A stretch of 27,379 bases of DNA from Merdiplasma sp045118075 (GTDB taxonomy: Bacteria > Bacillota > Clostridia > Lachnospirales > Lachnospiraceae): contig JBGUOI010000124.1 of assembly GCA_045118075.1 (NCBI GenBank), positions 1 to 27,379 on the forward strand, read 5' to 3'. Below the pieces are notes generated by a model. That model ran no database searches and was not told the origin of the DNA. It saw only the letters and a program-made list of their open reading frames with translations. Both the position numbers and the translations under genes were made by a program. Positions within the stretch are counted from its first letter, which is position 1, and each line of letters opens with the position of its first letter. Positions 8,023 to 16,419 of the stretch are shown here, in pieces.

Positions 8023-9408
8023 CTACACGTGCCGGATCACTTCAAATCGCTCCAATGTGACGGGTTCTCCTTCCCGGATCCCGCCTTTGCGCCTGGCGAT
8101 GTCCACCTGCTGCCCTGGAGTATCTACCCCGTCCAGATCGGGCAGAAGAAGTCCTCTGCGATGGCCGCAGCTGACGATCACCCCGTAGCGCTTAACATCC
8201 AGCTGATCCTGCGAACTTATCTTCTCCGGTTTCCCGAGCACATCCACACTGATCTCCAGCCACTTAAGCTCATCTTCCGTGACCGGATCGAACCGAGGAT
8301 CCTGAGTGGAAGCGCTCACCGCATTCTGTATGATCTCCGCTGCCACGTTTTTCGCGGTCGGCGCGATCGTTCCGATGCACCCGCGCAGCTTCCCGTGCTT
8401 ATGGAGCGAGACAAAAGCACCGGCGCGCACCTTCAGCATCTCTTCGGGAAGATCGTCGGGCACATCGATGGTCCGGCCCGTCCGGATATACGTCTCCAGC
8501 GACTTGCGCGCCAGCTTCACATATGCGTCCGATCTCTCCCTCTTCTCTTCCACCTGTTTTTCAAGCCCCTGCAGATAAGAAGCGAGAAAATGCCGATCCT
8601 CATCCGGCCCTTCGGGGTAGAAAGTGCAGATCCCATAGCCGACACCGGTCACATCCTGGTGGGAAAGAGCTTTTGCCTTCACCGCTGTTCCATCCAGCGC
8701 TCCGGCCATGATCACAAAAGACCTGTGGCCGCATTCTGCTGCCTTTTCACAGAAAGTCTCGTCAAAATCAAGCAGCTCCCCGAAAGCGGCGCGGGAGCAC
8801 ACATCCATAATGCGCTCATCATAAGCAGGCCCTTCGGGAGCGAACCCGTACGGCCCGTGATCCTGAAGCTTGTGGGAAAGATCGCCGCTTGCCACGAAGA
8901 CAGTGCGCCTCCCGGTCATTTCGACGGCTTCGCGGATCATCTGCCCAAACGCATAGTGATCCGTGAGCGGCAGTCCGGAAAGGCCTATCCGCAGAATCTT
9001 AAAATCAGTGTACTGCTGACGGATAAAATACAGCGGCACCATGCACCCGTGATCCAGTCTGCTCGAGCGCTCCCCCAGCGTCCCGGCAGGGAACTGCCTT
9101 TCCGTGGCAAGAAGACAGATCTCATTCAAAAGATCCTCGTCATAAGTTTCATTAAATGAGACCCGCGGTGCGCCGAAATCCGCAAAAGATCCCTTCGCTC
9201 CCCGGCCGGGCGAGATATGAAAATAATCGGAATACATCACGCTGTGCGGACTGGTGATAATGATCGTCTCGGGCTTCAGCGCCGCGATCTCCTTCGCCGC
9301 CTGCTCATAAGCGCGGGTCGTTTCCTCGATCTGCGCCTCCGATCCCCGCCCGACATCCGGAACGATCATGGGCGGATGAGGCACCATAAAAGCAGCCAGG
9401 ATCGACAT
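8023..9408 (-). CDS. AmrB-AmrA fusion (Memo-like plus AMMECR1 domain)
   Basis: 461 residues. The N-terminal two thirds (about 1-265) are a class III extradiol-dioxygenase/Memo-like domain: MVPHPPMIVPDVG, IITSPHS, DHGCMVPLYF, ASGDLSHKL carry the conserved His and Asp. The C-terminal part (about 280-461) is an AMMECR1 domain with its hallmark LRGCIGT and later STQDPRF. These are separate proteins AmrB and AmrA in many organisms and fused here; both co-occur with AmrS, encoded next. Biochemical role unknown. The correct start is the ATG at 9408, 8 nt after GGAGG; the GTG at 9417 overlaps the ribosome site and is rejected. Confidence 0.9.
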   Translation of the reverse strand: MSILAAFMVPHPPMIVPDVGRGSEAQIEETTRAYEQAAKEIAALKPETIIITSPHSVMYSDYFHISPGRGAKGSFADFGAPRVSFNETYDEDLLNEICLLATERQFPAGTLGERSSRLDHGCMVPLYFIRQQYTDFKILRIGLSGLPLTDHYAFGQMIREAVEMTGRRTVFVASGDLSHKLQDHGPYGFAPEGPAYDERIMDVCSRAAFGELLDFDETFCEKAAECGHRSFVIMAGALDGTAVKAKALSHQDVTGVGYGICTFYPEGPDEDRHFLASYLQGLEKQVEEKRERSDAYVKLARKSLETYIRTGRTIDVPDDLPEEMLKVRAGAFVSLHKHGKLRGCIGTIAPTAKNVAAEIIQNAVSASTQDPRFDPVTEDELKWLEISVDVLGKPEKISSQDQLDVKRYGVIVSCGHRRGLLLPDLDGVDTPGQQVDIARRKGGIREGEPVTLERFEVIRHV

Positions 9409-9469
9409 CAGATGCACCTCCTTATCTTATGAGATAATACTCTTATCAAAAGATACTTTCTTACATCAA

Positions 9470-9498
9470 ATTATAAAGGACGCCGCGCGCCCTATCAA
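9470..9498 (-). promoter_or_regulatory. Promoter of the amr operon
   Basis: On the minus strand TTGATA (9493-9498), 17-nt spacer, TATAAT (9470-9475), about 60 nt before the ATG at 9408. One mismatch to consensus in total, so a strong vegetative promoter. Confidence 0.75.
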
Positions 9499-9542
9499 CT
9501 GTCTGACACGTCTTTTGTGATCTCTTCCGCCCCCGGAAGGCA

Positions 9543-9571
9543 TCGACATCTTCTATCCGTGCGGTTATAAT
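9543..9571 (+). promoter_or_regulatory. Strong promoter facing a 16-codon ORF
   Basis: TCGACA (9543-9548), 17-nt spacer, TATAAT (9566-9571): one mismatch to consensus. It is divergent from the amr promoter and points at a very short ORF, with no larger plus-strand gene behind it. Confidence 0.65.
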
Positions 9572-9621
9572 ATTTCTATGAAGCTTTTCAGGCCACCCAC
9601 GCCAGGAGGTGAAACATTCAA

Positions 9622-9672
9622 ATGAATATTCTGGAACAGATGCGCCTTGACGGAGCGTTCACCTGCTTCTGA
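9622..9672 (+). CDS. 16-codon small ORF (possible small protein or gene remnant)
   Basis: Reads MNILEQMRLDGAFTCF then TGA. It has its own strong promoter (9543-9571) and an AGGAGGTG ribosome site 10 nt upstream, and a strong hairpin follows at 9686-9712. The first eleven residues resemble the amino end of short-chain dehydrogenases (MNILEQF-LxGK), so this could be the leftover 5' end of a deleted SDR gene; or it may be a genuine micro-peptide or the coding part of a small RNA. I cannot decide between these. Confidence 0.4.
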   Translation: MNILEQMRLDGAFTCF

Positions 9673-9680
9673 TTATCTCG

Positions 9681-9712
9681 CAAAAAAGCGGAGGGCCCTA
9701 TCCCCTCCGCTT
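9681..9712 (-). terminator. Terminator of the GNAT gene, overlapping its last codons
   Basis: Arms AAGCGGAGGG (9686-9695) and CCCTCCGCTT (9703-9712), 10 bp with a 7-nt loop; on the minus strand it is followed by TTTTTTG. The stop TAG of the acetyltransferase (9698-9700) lies in the loop, so the right arm is coding. It may also end the short plus-strand transcript, although the U-tract on that side is poor. Confidence 0.75.
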
Positions 9713-10243
9713 CATCCAGTCTTCTAAAGTCATCAGATTCACATGCCCTGTACGCTTCTCGTTCAGCAGCGGAACGTCGATATCCTTCGTCGTCTTCTGG
9801 TATTTAAACCCGCATTTCTCCTGCACGCGCTTTGACTTGATGTTTCCGTCATAATACCCGCACCAGACTTTTGTCATTTTACAGTCCTCAAACGCGTGGC
9901 GAAGCATCTCTTCGGCCGCCTCCGGCATGATCCCCTGTCCCCAGAAAGGCTTCCCGAGCCAGTATCCCAGTTCGCACTCATCGTCGCGGTCCGTCATGTC
10001 CGTGTGTCCGTTCAGCCTCAGCTCGATCGCTCCGATCGGTCCGGTGCCGTCCTTCAGGCAGATCGCATAGCACTCCGCCCCGGAAAGCACAGCTCGGATG
10101 ATCGTCCGGCTCTCATCCACACTCTGATGCGGAAGCCAGCCGGCAGCCGGACCCACATCAGGATCGGATGCATAAGTAAACAGCGTCTCGGCATCAGCCT
10201 CTTCCCAGCGGCGCAAAATCAGTCTCTTCGTCTCTAAACTCAT
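9698..10243 (-). CDS. GNAT N-acetyltransferase, RimJ/RimL type
   Basis: 181 residues, N-terminal LETKRLILRRWEEADAE signature of RimJ/RimL-like enzymes, ELGYWLGKPFWGQGIMPEA with the acetyl-CoA pyrophosphate loop (Q/GxGxA-type, here GQGIMPEA) at about 90-108, and the C-terminal NIKSKRVQEKCGFKY helix. Relatives acetylate protein N-termini or small molecules including antibiotics; substrate unknown. AAAGGAGG precedes the ATG. It follows the membrane gene by 11 nt and ends in a terminator built into its last codons. Confidence 0.83.
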   Translation of the reverse strand: MSLETKRLILRRWEEADAETLFTYASDPDVGPAAGWLPHQSVDESRTIIRAVLSGAECYAICLKDGTGPIGAIELRLNGHTDMTDRDDECELGYWLGKPFWGQGIMPEAAEEMLRHAFEDCKMTKVWCGYYDGNIKSKRVQEKCGFKYQKTTKDIDVPLLNEKRTGHVNLMTLEDWMKRRG

Positions 10244-10254
10244 GATGTCCTCCT

Positions 10255-11166
10255 TTATGTCTGTTCCTCCAAAGGCTGCGGCTGATCAGGATATTCCAAA
10301 GTGGGCATCCCGTTCCCGTCCGTTATGACGGCCGCCGGCAGGTAATACTCCTTTCCGGCAGGATCCGTCAGAAAGATGCCGGCGGGTTTTTCCGGATCCT
10401 TTATCGTCACCGCGATGCTGCTGCTTATGATCTCATCACCGATCGTCAAAGAAACGGTGCCGTTATCCGGGTCCTCCAGCCGAACGGACCATTCATCCGT
10501 CACCGGGAATACGGCTTCATCCAGGCCAAGAACAATGCTGCAGCTTTTGTCCGCCCCGCCGCGGAACTGATAAAACAGGCACCCGGCCAGCACCAGCAGA
10601 GCTATGCACGAAGCGATCAGCCTGGGCGTGCGTTTATGCAGGATCGCCAGGATCAGCACCGGAACCGCGCCAAAGCAGAACAGGGTCGATATCAGGTATC
10701 TCGGGGGAGTCAGGACCAGGCTCTTTAAATATCCGCTGCCGAGAAAGATCAGCATCGCCAGCGCCACAGAAAGAATCAGGGCAGCCATCACATCATCGCG
10801 CTTAATGTGCCAGGCGATGAAAGCACCGGGCAGCGTCGCGATCGTCCAGTAAAACCAATAAGGATAGTAAAACCGGAAAAGCCCGAAACCCAGACTGTTG
10901 AACGGCACCTGTACAAGATAGACCAGCGGCTGCGAGATCAGGAAATACACAAAGGTCTTGCAGGCCGCTTCGGGAGCCGTGTCACAGTTAACGACCACAA
11001 TGATGGCCAGTACGATCCAGGCTTCAAACGTGACAGCGATCTGCCGGAAAGAACTCCCGTCCGGCACCAGCAGAGCGATCAGCCCGGTGATGACCCCCGA
11101 GATCACCGCGAACAGGATCAGCCTCGGCCAGGTCATGCGGATTCCTCCGAATATTTTTTTAAGCAT
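10255..11166 (-). CDS. Multi-pass membrane protein with extracytoplasmic C-terminal domain, unknown function
   Basis: 303 residues that I do not recognise as a named family. Hydrophobic segments at about 15-34, 47-60, 70-84, 97-117, 127-145, 157-175 and 183-198 indicate seven membrane spans; the last 100 residues are hydrophilic and beta-rich (VSLTIGDEIISS, AGIFLTDPAGKEYYL), likely outside the cell. Two YPYW/PPRYL motifs occur in loops. It is placed between a secreted GH9 enzyme (22 nt upstream) and an acetyltransferase, probably one transcript. The ribosome site CAGGTG is weak. Confidence 0.65.
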   Translation of the reverse strand: MLKKIFGGIRMTWPRLILFAVISGVITGLIALLVPDGSSFRQIAVTFEAWIVLAIIVVVNCDTAPEAACKTFVYFLISQPLVYLVQVPFNSLGFGLFRFYYPYWFYWTIATLPGAFIAWHIKRDDVMAALILSVALAMLIFLGSGYLKSLVLTPPRYLISTLFCFGAVPVLILAILHKRTPRLIASCIALLVLAGCLFYQFRGGADKSCSIVLGLDEAVFPVTDEWSVRLEDPDNGTVSLTIGDEIISSSIAVTIKDPEKPAGIFLTDPAGKEYYLPAAVITDGNGMPTLEYPDQPQPLEEQT

Positions 11167-11187
11167 AACAACACCTGCCTGTCAGAA

Positions 11188-13344
11188 TTATTTTAAAGCC
11201 GAAAGCAGCGCGATCAGCGGACTGTTCCAGTAGATCGCCACTTCGTTGGTCGAGTAGCTGGCATCGTTGTCGGCGTAGCAAAGCGCCGGCGCTTTTTGGG
11301 AAAGTACTCCCTGGGCATAGGGATCTTCCAGATGGCTGTTCGGTCCGCCCACCAGCATACCGGGTACCGCACTGCCGGCCGCCTGAGACGGCCTGTGATG
11401 CGGTGAGAGCGGATAAACGCTGCCAAATCCGGTCACATAGCTCATGCCCAAACCGTTGCACCCGAGCAGATAATGCAGCATCTGCCGCGCCGTTTTTTCA
11501 TACTTATCCTCACCGGTCAGGTTGGAAGCAAGCATCAGTGACACAGCATTGTTGGCCACGGACATATTTGATCCCCATGGGAAATCCGTTCCCAGACCGG
11601 TTTTATACACTTCTGCTTTGCATTGATCCAGCAGTGCATCCGCCTGCTCTGTGATCAGCGATGCGCACTGAAGCCGCAGATCTTCCGGTGCATCCTCTCT
11701 TGCCAGATCGGCAAGGGCATAGGTCGTCATATGATCCCAGCCAAGTTCCGGGGTCGGTCCCACCTTTGACGAAAACTCTTCAACGCCTGTCTTTACAGTA
11801 TTTTCCAACTGCGTCTCTCCTGCAAGGAACAGTTCAGCCGCCGCCCAGAAGCATTCATCCGAAAGGTCCTCATCGGGATACTCGCCGGTCGCGATATCAT
11901 CGGGATTATGGAAACCTTTCAGCTCATCCTGCGCTTCAAGCCAGCTCCAGGCCCTCTTTGCGGCAGTAAGTGCCTCGGCAGCAAAGTCCGGATCCGAATC
12001 TTTATACGCACGGGAAGCTTTCGCCATTACGGCTGCAAAATCCGCCGTCGCCGCAGCGGAGACCGGGCACAGAACCAGCTCATCAGTCTCTTCCTCCGGC
12101 ATCACGGAGCCCGGGAAATTACGGCAGGTCACCTTATGGTACACTCCGCCCTCATCATCCTGCATCTTCAGCATCCAGTCCAATTCCCACCGGCATTCAT
12201 CAAGCAGGGACAGGTCATCATCACCGCTGAACTCAGCCGCGAGGAAAAGATCAGCCGCGGTCTTGGCACCGGGAACGACATAACGGCCGTAATCGCCGGC
12301 ATCATGCCAGCCGCCGGTCACGTCCTTTTTCTCATCCGTTCCGCAGATCAGCGCCTTGTTCGTATGACACTCATCATGTGCCCACTCACCGGCTGTTTCC
12401 TGCGACAGCGCTGTTCCGCAGCGCTGCATCGTCAGCATTTTCACCGCTGCTTCAAAAAGATCGCCGTAAACATCCTCGTTTACTCTGAACGGTGCAGAAA
12501 CGATGCTATCCGTTTCGTCTTCAATCTCTATGTGGAAGATCCCCGTCTGCGTCAGGCTGCTGAAATCACCGCGGCGCAGATACTGATCAGATGCCTCATC
12601 ATAAACACTCTCCCCCAGGGTCCCTTCCGCCACTATTCCTCCGGATGCGTCCCGAATCACCGCAAAAGTATCTCCGGCAGCGCTGTCCGGTACATAAAAA
12701 AACTTCTCATCCTCCGGCCGGTAACCGACCTGATCGACTGCCAATATCACTTCTTCCTCCTGCGCCTCCACTGACGCTCCGGAAGCATCCTTCACTTCCA
12801 GGCGGACATTGTCGATTAGGATGCGGTGAGGCCCGGGATCCTCATTCATTTCCGGTGTCCTTCCCATATTGAAGGCGATTCGCGGCGCCGGATCGGTCTC
12901 ATCCCACATCACCCAGTCCACACTGACATGCGTAAGATCCGGGCCTACCGGTATCCATTCACCCAGATAGGCGTGGTAATCCCCACCGTTAAGCTGAAGA
13001 CGGTATTCGACCGGCCGCTCAATATCGCAGGAAATGTCAAAGCTGTAGGTATACTCGCAGTCTTTTACCAGCGAAAAGCCGTCCCAGTAGACCTGATTGG
13101 CATAGTCCAGTTTGCCGCAGTCGGATATATCTACAGCCAGCGCGCCGTCGGCGTTTGAGATCTCGCAGCTGCCGCCGTTGGTATAAACGACAAAGCCGCC
13201 TGTCCCGCCGTCATCAAACGGGATATCCACCAGAACCTGGCCGTTTTCGGGAACTTCCGCTCCCGGGACAGCTGCCGGACCTGCAATAGCCATCGCCGCG
13301 CAAATAAAGCCTGCCATGGCCGCCTTTCTCCAGTTCTTTTTCAT
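11188..13344 (-). CDS. Secreted glycoside hydrolase family 9 (endoglucanase-like) with CBM4/9 and CelD-type Ig domain
   Basis: 718 residues. A signal peptide at 1-29 (MKKNWRKAAMAGF, AMAIAGPAAVPGAE). Residues about 37-185 form a CBM4/9-type carbohydrate-binding beta-sandwich (DIPFDDGG, HRILIDNVRLEV). About 200-290 is the CelD N-terminal Ig-like domain (VDQVGYRPEDEK, FRVNEDVYGD). The (alpha/alpha)6 GH9 domain follows: base pair Asp348/Asp351 in GGWHDAGDYGRY, His649-His650 in SPHHRPS, and the acid Glu701 in YSTNEVAIYWNSP. No dockerin or sortase motif, so it is free or bound through its CBM. It probably cuts beta-1,4- or mixed-linkage glucans, or related oligosaccharides. The start has GGTGAGG upstream. 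Confidence 0.9.
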   Translation of the reverse strand: MKKNWRKAAMAGFICAAMAIAGPAAVPGAEVPENGQVLVDIPFDDGGTGGFVVYTNGGSCEISNADGALAVDISDCGKLDYANQVYWDGFSLVKDCEYTYSFDISCDIERPVEYRLQLNGGDYHAYLGEWIPVGPDLTHVSVDWVMWDETDPAPRIAFNMGRTPEMNEDPGPHRILIDNVRLEVKDASGASVEAQEEEVILAVDQVGYRPEDEKFFYVPDSAAGDTFAVIRDASGGIVAEGTLGESVYDEASDQYLRRGDFSSLTQTGIFHIEIEDETDSIVSAPFRVNEDVYGDLFEAAVKMLTMQRCGTALSQETAGEWAHDECHTNKALICGTDEKKDVTGGWHDAGDYGRYVVPGAKTAADLFLAAEFSGDDDLSLLDECRWELDWMLKMQDDEGGVYHKVTCRNFPGSVMPEEETDELVLCPVSAAATADFAAVMAKASRAYKDSDPDFAAEALTAAKRAWSWLEAQDELKGFHNPDDIATGEYPDEDLSDECFWAAAELFLAGETQLENTVKTGVEEFSSKVGPTPELGWDHMTTYALADLAREDAPEDLRLQCASLITEQADALLDQCKAEVYKTGLGTDFPWGSNMSVANNAVSLMLASNLTGEDKYEKTARQMLHYLLGCNGLGMSYVTGFGSVYPLSPHHRPSQAAGSAVPGMLVGGPNSHLEDPYAQGVLSQKAPALCYADNDASYSTNEVAIYWNSPLIALLSALK

Positions 13345-13364
13345 ACCGATCTCACCTCACCCTT

Positions 13365-13949
13365 TCACAATAATTGTACTTTTGTTTCCAGCTGATCCGG
13401 GCGGAACATGGTGCGATAAAGTTCATCCAGAATCTTCTCCGCCTGATCTTCCTTAGGTTTCTCACCGGGCCGCATAAGCTGCAAAACCGCATATTCCACA
13501 TCAAATACCCGGACACGCACTCCCGTATCCAAAGCATTGTTCCTGTGGTAGAAGGCGATCCTTTTTTCCCGCTTTATCCGGTCCGCCTCATCGCAGGCAT
13601 AGTCCGGATCTTCCGATTCAAGCAGGACCGGTATATCCGCATAGATCTCTTTTATCTCCCGAAGCATGTGTGTGCCGATGCCCTCTCCCCGCCGGTCTTT
13701 GTCCACAGCAAAATAGTCCAGCAGCACCGCCTGTCCTGGCGGCCGGCACACTACGAAAAAACCGTAGGCCAGGATACTGCCCTCTTTTGTCAACATTCCC
13801 AGGCCCACATATTCTCCGCGTTCATGGAGCAAGCGGATGGTAGAAAAAGGCTTTATCTCAACCGGAGGGAAATCCTCCTGCATCTGCCTGTCATAGATCT
13901 CCTGCATCTCCTGCAGGCTCAGTTCCCGAATCATTATTCTGTCAGCCAC
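13365..13949 (-). CDS. GNAT family N-acetyltransferase
   Basis: 194 residues with a single GNAT domain: LLDYFAVDKDRRGEGIGTHML (beta4 and the acetyl-CoA loop RRGEGIGT) at about 75-95, and FYHRNNALDTG near 132 corresponding to motif B. The C-terminal 40 residues (PGEKPKEDQAEKILDELYRTMF) are a helical extension. Substrate unknown. The start is taken as GTG at 13949, with a weak CAGGG upstream; the next ATG at 13934 has no ribosome site. It is followed 20 nt later by the GH9 gene, suggesting co-transcription. Confidence 0.78.
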   Translation of the reverse strand: MADRIMIRELSLQEMQEIYDRQMQEDFPPVEIKPFSTIRLLHERGEYVGLGMLTKEGSILAYGFFVVCRPPGQAVLLDYFAVDKDRRGEGIGTHMLREIKEIYADIPVLLESEDPDYACDEADRIKREKRIAFYHRNNALDTGVRVRVFDVEYAVLQLMRPGEKPKEDQAEKILDELYRTMFRPDQLETKVQLL

Positions 13950-13999
13950 TTTACCCTGCTTTCTTTACCTTTATTGTCTCTCGCCTCATCTATCCGGAT

Positions 14000-15085
14000 T
14001 TACTCAACCGCCTTATCATAGAATTCCAGAAAACGGGCAAACAACTCTTCATCCAGCCGGCTGCTCCATCTGGCGTGATCAAGGTTCTTCGTGATGTACT
14101 CTGCCTTGTCCTTTATAAAGCGATCCTTGTTTTCCCCGGCTTTGTAATCATAATCCAGCGTTTCAAGCCACTCGTCGAATTTGGAATTGAACTCATCTTT
14201 ATAAGTGTCTTCCTGATCGTTGAATACATCATTGTGGCCTTTATCCTCGAACCTGACGAACGTAAAGCGGGGATCATCCTTGTATTTCTCATAGTATTTA
14301 TCATACCCGTACCCAATTTCGATCACGTCGTCATCTGCGCTGTGTACGACCATAACAGAAGCATCTGAGGCTGCGAAGCCGTCCAAAGCGGTCTTTGCGG
14401 CATATTTCCCGTATTTGAGCCGCTCATAGATCCTTATAAAGGGCGTCATCGCGTAGATCAGGCTTCCGGCCTGCGATTTCCCGCCAGACTCAAACATATC
14501 CGACGAGCGATTAAACCCCGAGCATTCGATCACGGCCTTCACCTCGGGATGATAATTCAAAACACTGCATACGCTGTATCCGCCCCAGCTGTGTCCGAAA
14601 AGAACAACGGGAAGGCCGGAAAGCTCGTCATCCGCTTCAACAAAAGAAATGGCATGATCAAGGTCTATGACGCCCTGCGGGACGCCGCCTACGCCTTCTC
14701 CTTCACTCTTATCGGTTCCGGTGGCATCGTAGGCAAACACATACCAGCCGCGCTGGGCAAAATAATTTGCGCAGTCCATATAAGAATTATGACCTCCGCC
14801 GCCAAACCCGTGAGCAATGACCACGACTCCGTGCCGGTCATCACCGGCGCTGTAAAGATACCCGGCAAGTTTCTGTCCCTTGTCGGACAAAAAAGTATAT
14901 TCCGTACATTTAAGTCCGTCGAAATCCTCCGTGCGCAGCATCAGCGGTTCATAGCTGTCTCCGCGGACATTAAAGTTCTCATCGTACATTTTTACGCAGA
15001 ACAGTCCCCAGCCGATTATCGCCAAAATAACGATGCACAAAAGGATTATGAGTATGATTTTCTTTTTTGATCTACGCTTTTCCAT
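14000..15085 (-). CDS. Membrane-anchored alpha/beta hydrolase
   Basis: 361 residues. A basic N-terminus (MEKRRSKKKI) and one hydrophobic span at about 9-31 place the catalytic domain outside the cell. The hydrolase core has VVIAHGFGGGGHNSY (oxyanion loop) near 90, nucleophile elbow GHSWGG near 165, Asp in HSADDDV near 247, and His in DKGHNDVF near 285. A C-terminal helical tail of about 60 residues follows. This arrangement matches Firmicute lysophospholipase- or peptidase-like hydrolases; substrate not identifiable. TAGGAGAG precedes the ATG. It lies 23 nt downstream of the cobalamin methyltransferase gene. Confidence 0.82.
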   Translation of the reverse strand: MEKRRSKKKIILIILLCIVILAIIGWGLFCVKMYDENFNVRGDSYEPLMLRTEDFDGLKCTEYTFLSDKGQKLAGYLYSAGDDRHGVVVIAHGFGGGGHNSYMDCANYFAQRGWYVFAYDATGTDKSEGEGVGGVPQGVIDLDHAISFVEADDELSGLPVVLFGHSWGGYSVCSVLNYHPEVKAVIECSGFNRSSDMFESGGKSQAGSLIYAMTPFIRIYERLKYGKYAAKTALDGFAASDASVMVVHSADDDVIEIGYGYDKYYEKYKDDPRFTFVRFEDKGHNDVFNDQEDTYKDEFNSKFDEWLETLDYDYKAGENKDRFIKDKAEYITKNLDHARWSSRLDEELFARFLEFYDKAVE

Positions 15086-15108
15086 TGTCAGTCTCTCTCC
15101 TAAAATGG

Positions 15109-15813
15109 TCAGGATCTTTTGATGATGATCGTCGTCATATACCCGCAGTCATCGGGGATCGCATCCGCACCATAGTATCTTTTTTCTTCCGGCATTCCGC
15201 AGTCAGAAACCGCATACACCCGTGCGTTTTTCGTCAGTTCCATTCTGCCGAGCAGCTCCTTGATTTTTATAACGTTCCGACCGCATTTTAAGATGACCGT
15301 TGTTCCGGTATGATCGGGGATATTCTCGATATCATCCTGTCCGGAAATGATATGAAGCGCTTCATTCCCTTCACATAATGATATCCCCAGGCTTGCGGCC
15401 GCCGCACAGAAGGAAGGAATGCCCGGTATGATCTCAAGATTAAGCTTATCCTGTTTCGCCTTTTTCGCAATATAGCAAAACGTAGAATAAACCGTGGGAT
15501 CGCCGATCGTCAGGAAAGCCAGCTTTTTCCCATCCTGATACAATTCTGAAACCTTCCGGTAACAATCTGCATGAATTCGTTCTAATTCCGCGGCATCGCG
15601 GGTCATTTTGAAATCAAAACATATGCATGCTTTCGAAGCTGTTTCCGGCAGGGCTTCTTTTGCGATCCGGTAAGCCCGGCACTCATCTTTCGGAGACTGC
15701 GGCAGGCACAGGATATCAGCTCCCTTTATGCACTCGGCAGCCCGCCATGTCAGCAGATCCGGGCTTCCCGGTCCTATTCCAATTCCGTAAATATATCCCG
15801 TTGATGTTTTCAT
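15109..15813 (-). CDS. cbiL: Precorrin-2 / cobalt-factor II C20-methyltransferase
   Basis: 234-residue SAM-dependent tetrapyrrole methylase. YGIGIGPGSPDLLTWRA at the N-terminus is the P-loop-like SAM-binding GxGPGxP motif, LAFLTIGDPTVYSTF at about 83-97 is the second methylase motif, IPGIPSFCAAAA the third, and CGRNVIKIKE and the YYGAD near the end match CbiL/CobI. The enzyme methylates C-20 of cobalt-factor II in anaerobic B12 synthesis. No other cbi/cob gene is near; its neighbours are acetyltransferases and hydrolases, so it is an orphan or paralogue. The start ATG is 17 nt after the GAGGAGG site, overlapping the end of a 5-codon mini-ORF (15810-15827). Confidence 0.85.
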   Translation of the reverse strand: MKTSTGYIYGIGIGPGSPDLLTWRAAECIKGADILCLPQSPKDECRAYRIAKEALPETASKACICFDFKMTRDAAELERIHADCYRKVSELYQDGKKLAFLTIGDPTVYSTFCYIAKKAKQDKLNLEIIPGIPSFCAAAASLGISLCEGNEALHIISGQDDIENIPDHTGTTVILKCGRNVIKIKELLGRMELTKNARVYAVSDCGMPEEKRYYGADAIPDDCGYMTTIIIKRS

Positions 15814-15827
15814 ACCGGTTTGTTCAT
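15810..15827 (-). other. 5-codon leader ORF overlapping the cbiL start
   Basis: ATG AAC AAA CCG GTA TGA encodes MNKPV and starts 1-2 nt after GAGGAGG, too close for comfort; its stop TGA overlaps the ATG of cbiL (ATGA). The only good ribosome site for cbiL lies in front of it, so cbiL could be translated by coupling or by the same site at long spacing. Confidence 0.3.
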
Positions 15828-15861
15828 TCCTCCTCAAATGAGCACTTACTTTGTATGCTGC

Positions 15862-16419
15862 TCACATGTTCAGATAAAAACTTTCCGTCACTTTATCCCG
15901 CTTGATAAATGCCAGGAATTTCCTGTCATCGCTTATTACCGCCAGATCAGTATCCGGCTCGATCCTGAAACAATTGACATAGGAGGCATATCCGAACATC
16001 TCTTCCCTGCCGTCGAGGACCCATCCCCCTTCCGCCTTCTCATATGTAACCCATTTAATATGAGCGATCCGGCATTTGAGGTCCTCCGGAAGCAGGAGTT
16101 TTAACTGTTTTGCATAGTGTTCCTCTCCGGCTTTCCTGAAGGTCCTGTTATCCAGCAAATAATACAGGACCGGCAAAAATCCGCTTGCAATGATCAAAGC
16201 GGCACATCCTGCTCCTGCAAAAATCCCGGGATGGCTGTCTATAAAGTCCGGGCAGAAAAACCCCCACAGGAAAAACCCCAATGCCGTGACAGCGGGAAGA
16301 ATGAGTGCCTTGCCAAGTGAAATATAATGCGTCTTGATGGCGCTGTATGGATCGAACATGACCAGTTGGGGATTCTCCAGCAGGATGTTTCTCTCTTCAA
16401 TTGTGATCTTTCGTGACAT
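15862..16419 (-). CDS. Small membrane protein with two central spans, unknown function
   Basis: 185 residues from the chosen ATG at 16419 (MSRKITIEERN). Two hydrophobic segments at about 33-53 and 65-83 sit in the middle; the N-terminal 30 and C-terminal 100 residues are soluble and probably both cytosolic. The C-terminal part is a beta-rich domain with GGWVLDGREEMFGYASYVNCF and DLAVISDDRKFLAFIKRD, reminiscent of PH-like membrane-protein domains, but I do not recognise a named family. The start lies inside the last 23 bases of the upstream acetyltransferase gene, with GGAAG upstream, showing translational coupling. Confidence 0.65.
   Translation of the reverse strand: MSRKITIEERNILLENPQLVMFDPYSAIKTHYISLGKALILPAVTALGFFLWGFFCPDFIDSHPGIFAGAGCAALIIASGFLPVLYYLLDNRTFRKAGEEHYAKQLKLLLPEDLKCRIAHIKWVTYEKAEGGWVLDGREEMFGYASYVNCFRIEPDTDLAVISDDRKFLAFIKRDKVTESFYLNM

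Noticed and set aside
7858..9159. Long plus-strand open frame (433 codons) opposite the amr genes
   Set aside because: Spans two well-supported minus-strand genes and their gap; composition is that of a reverse-strand shadow.
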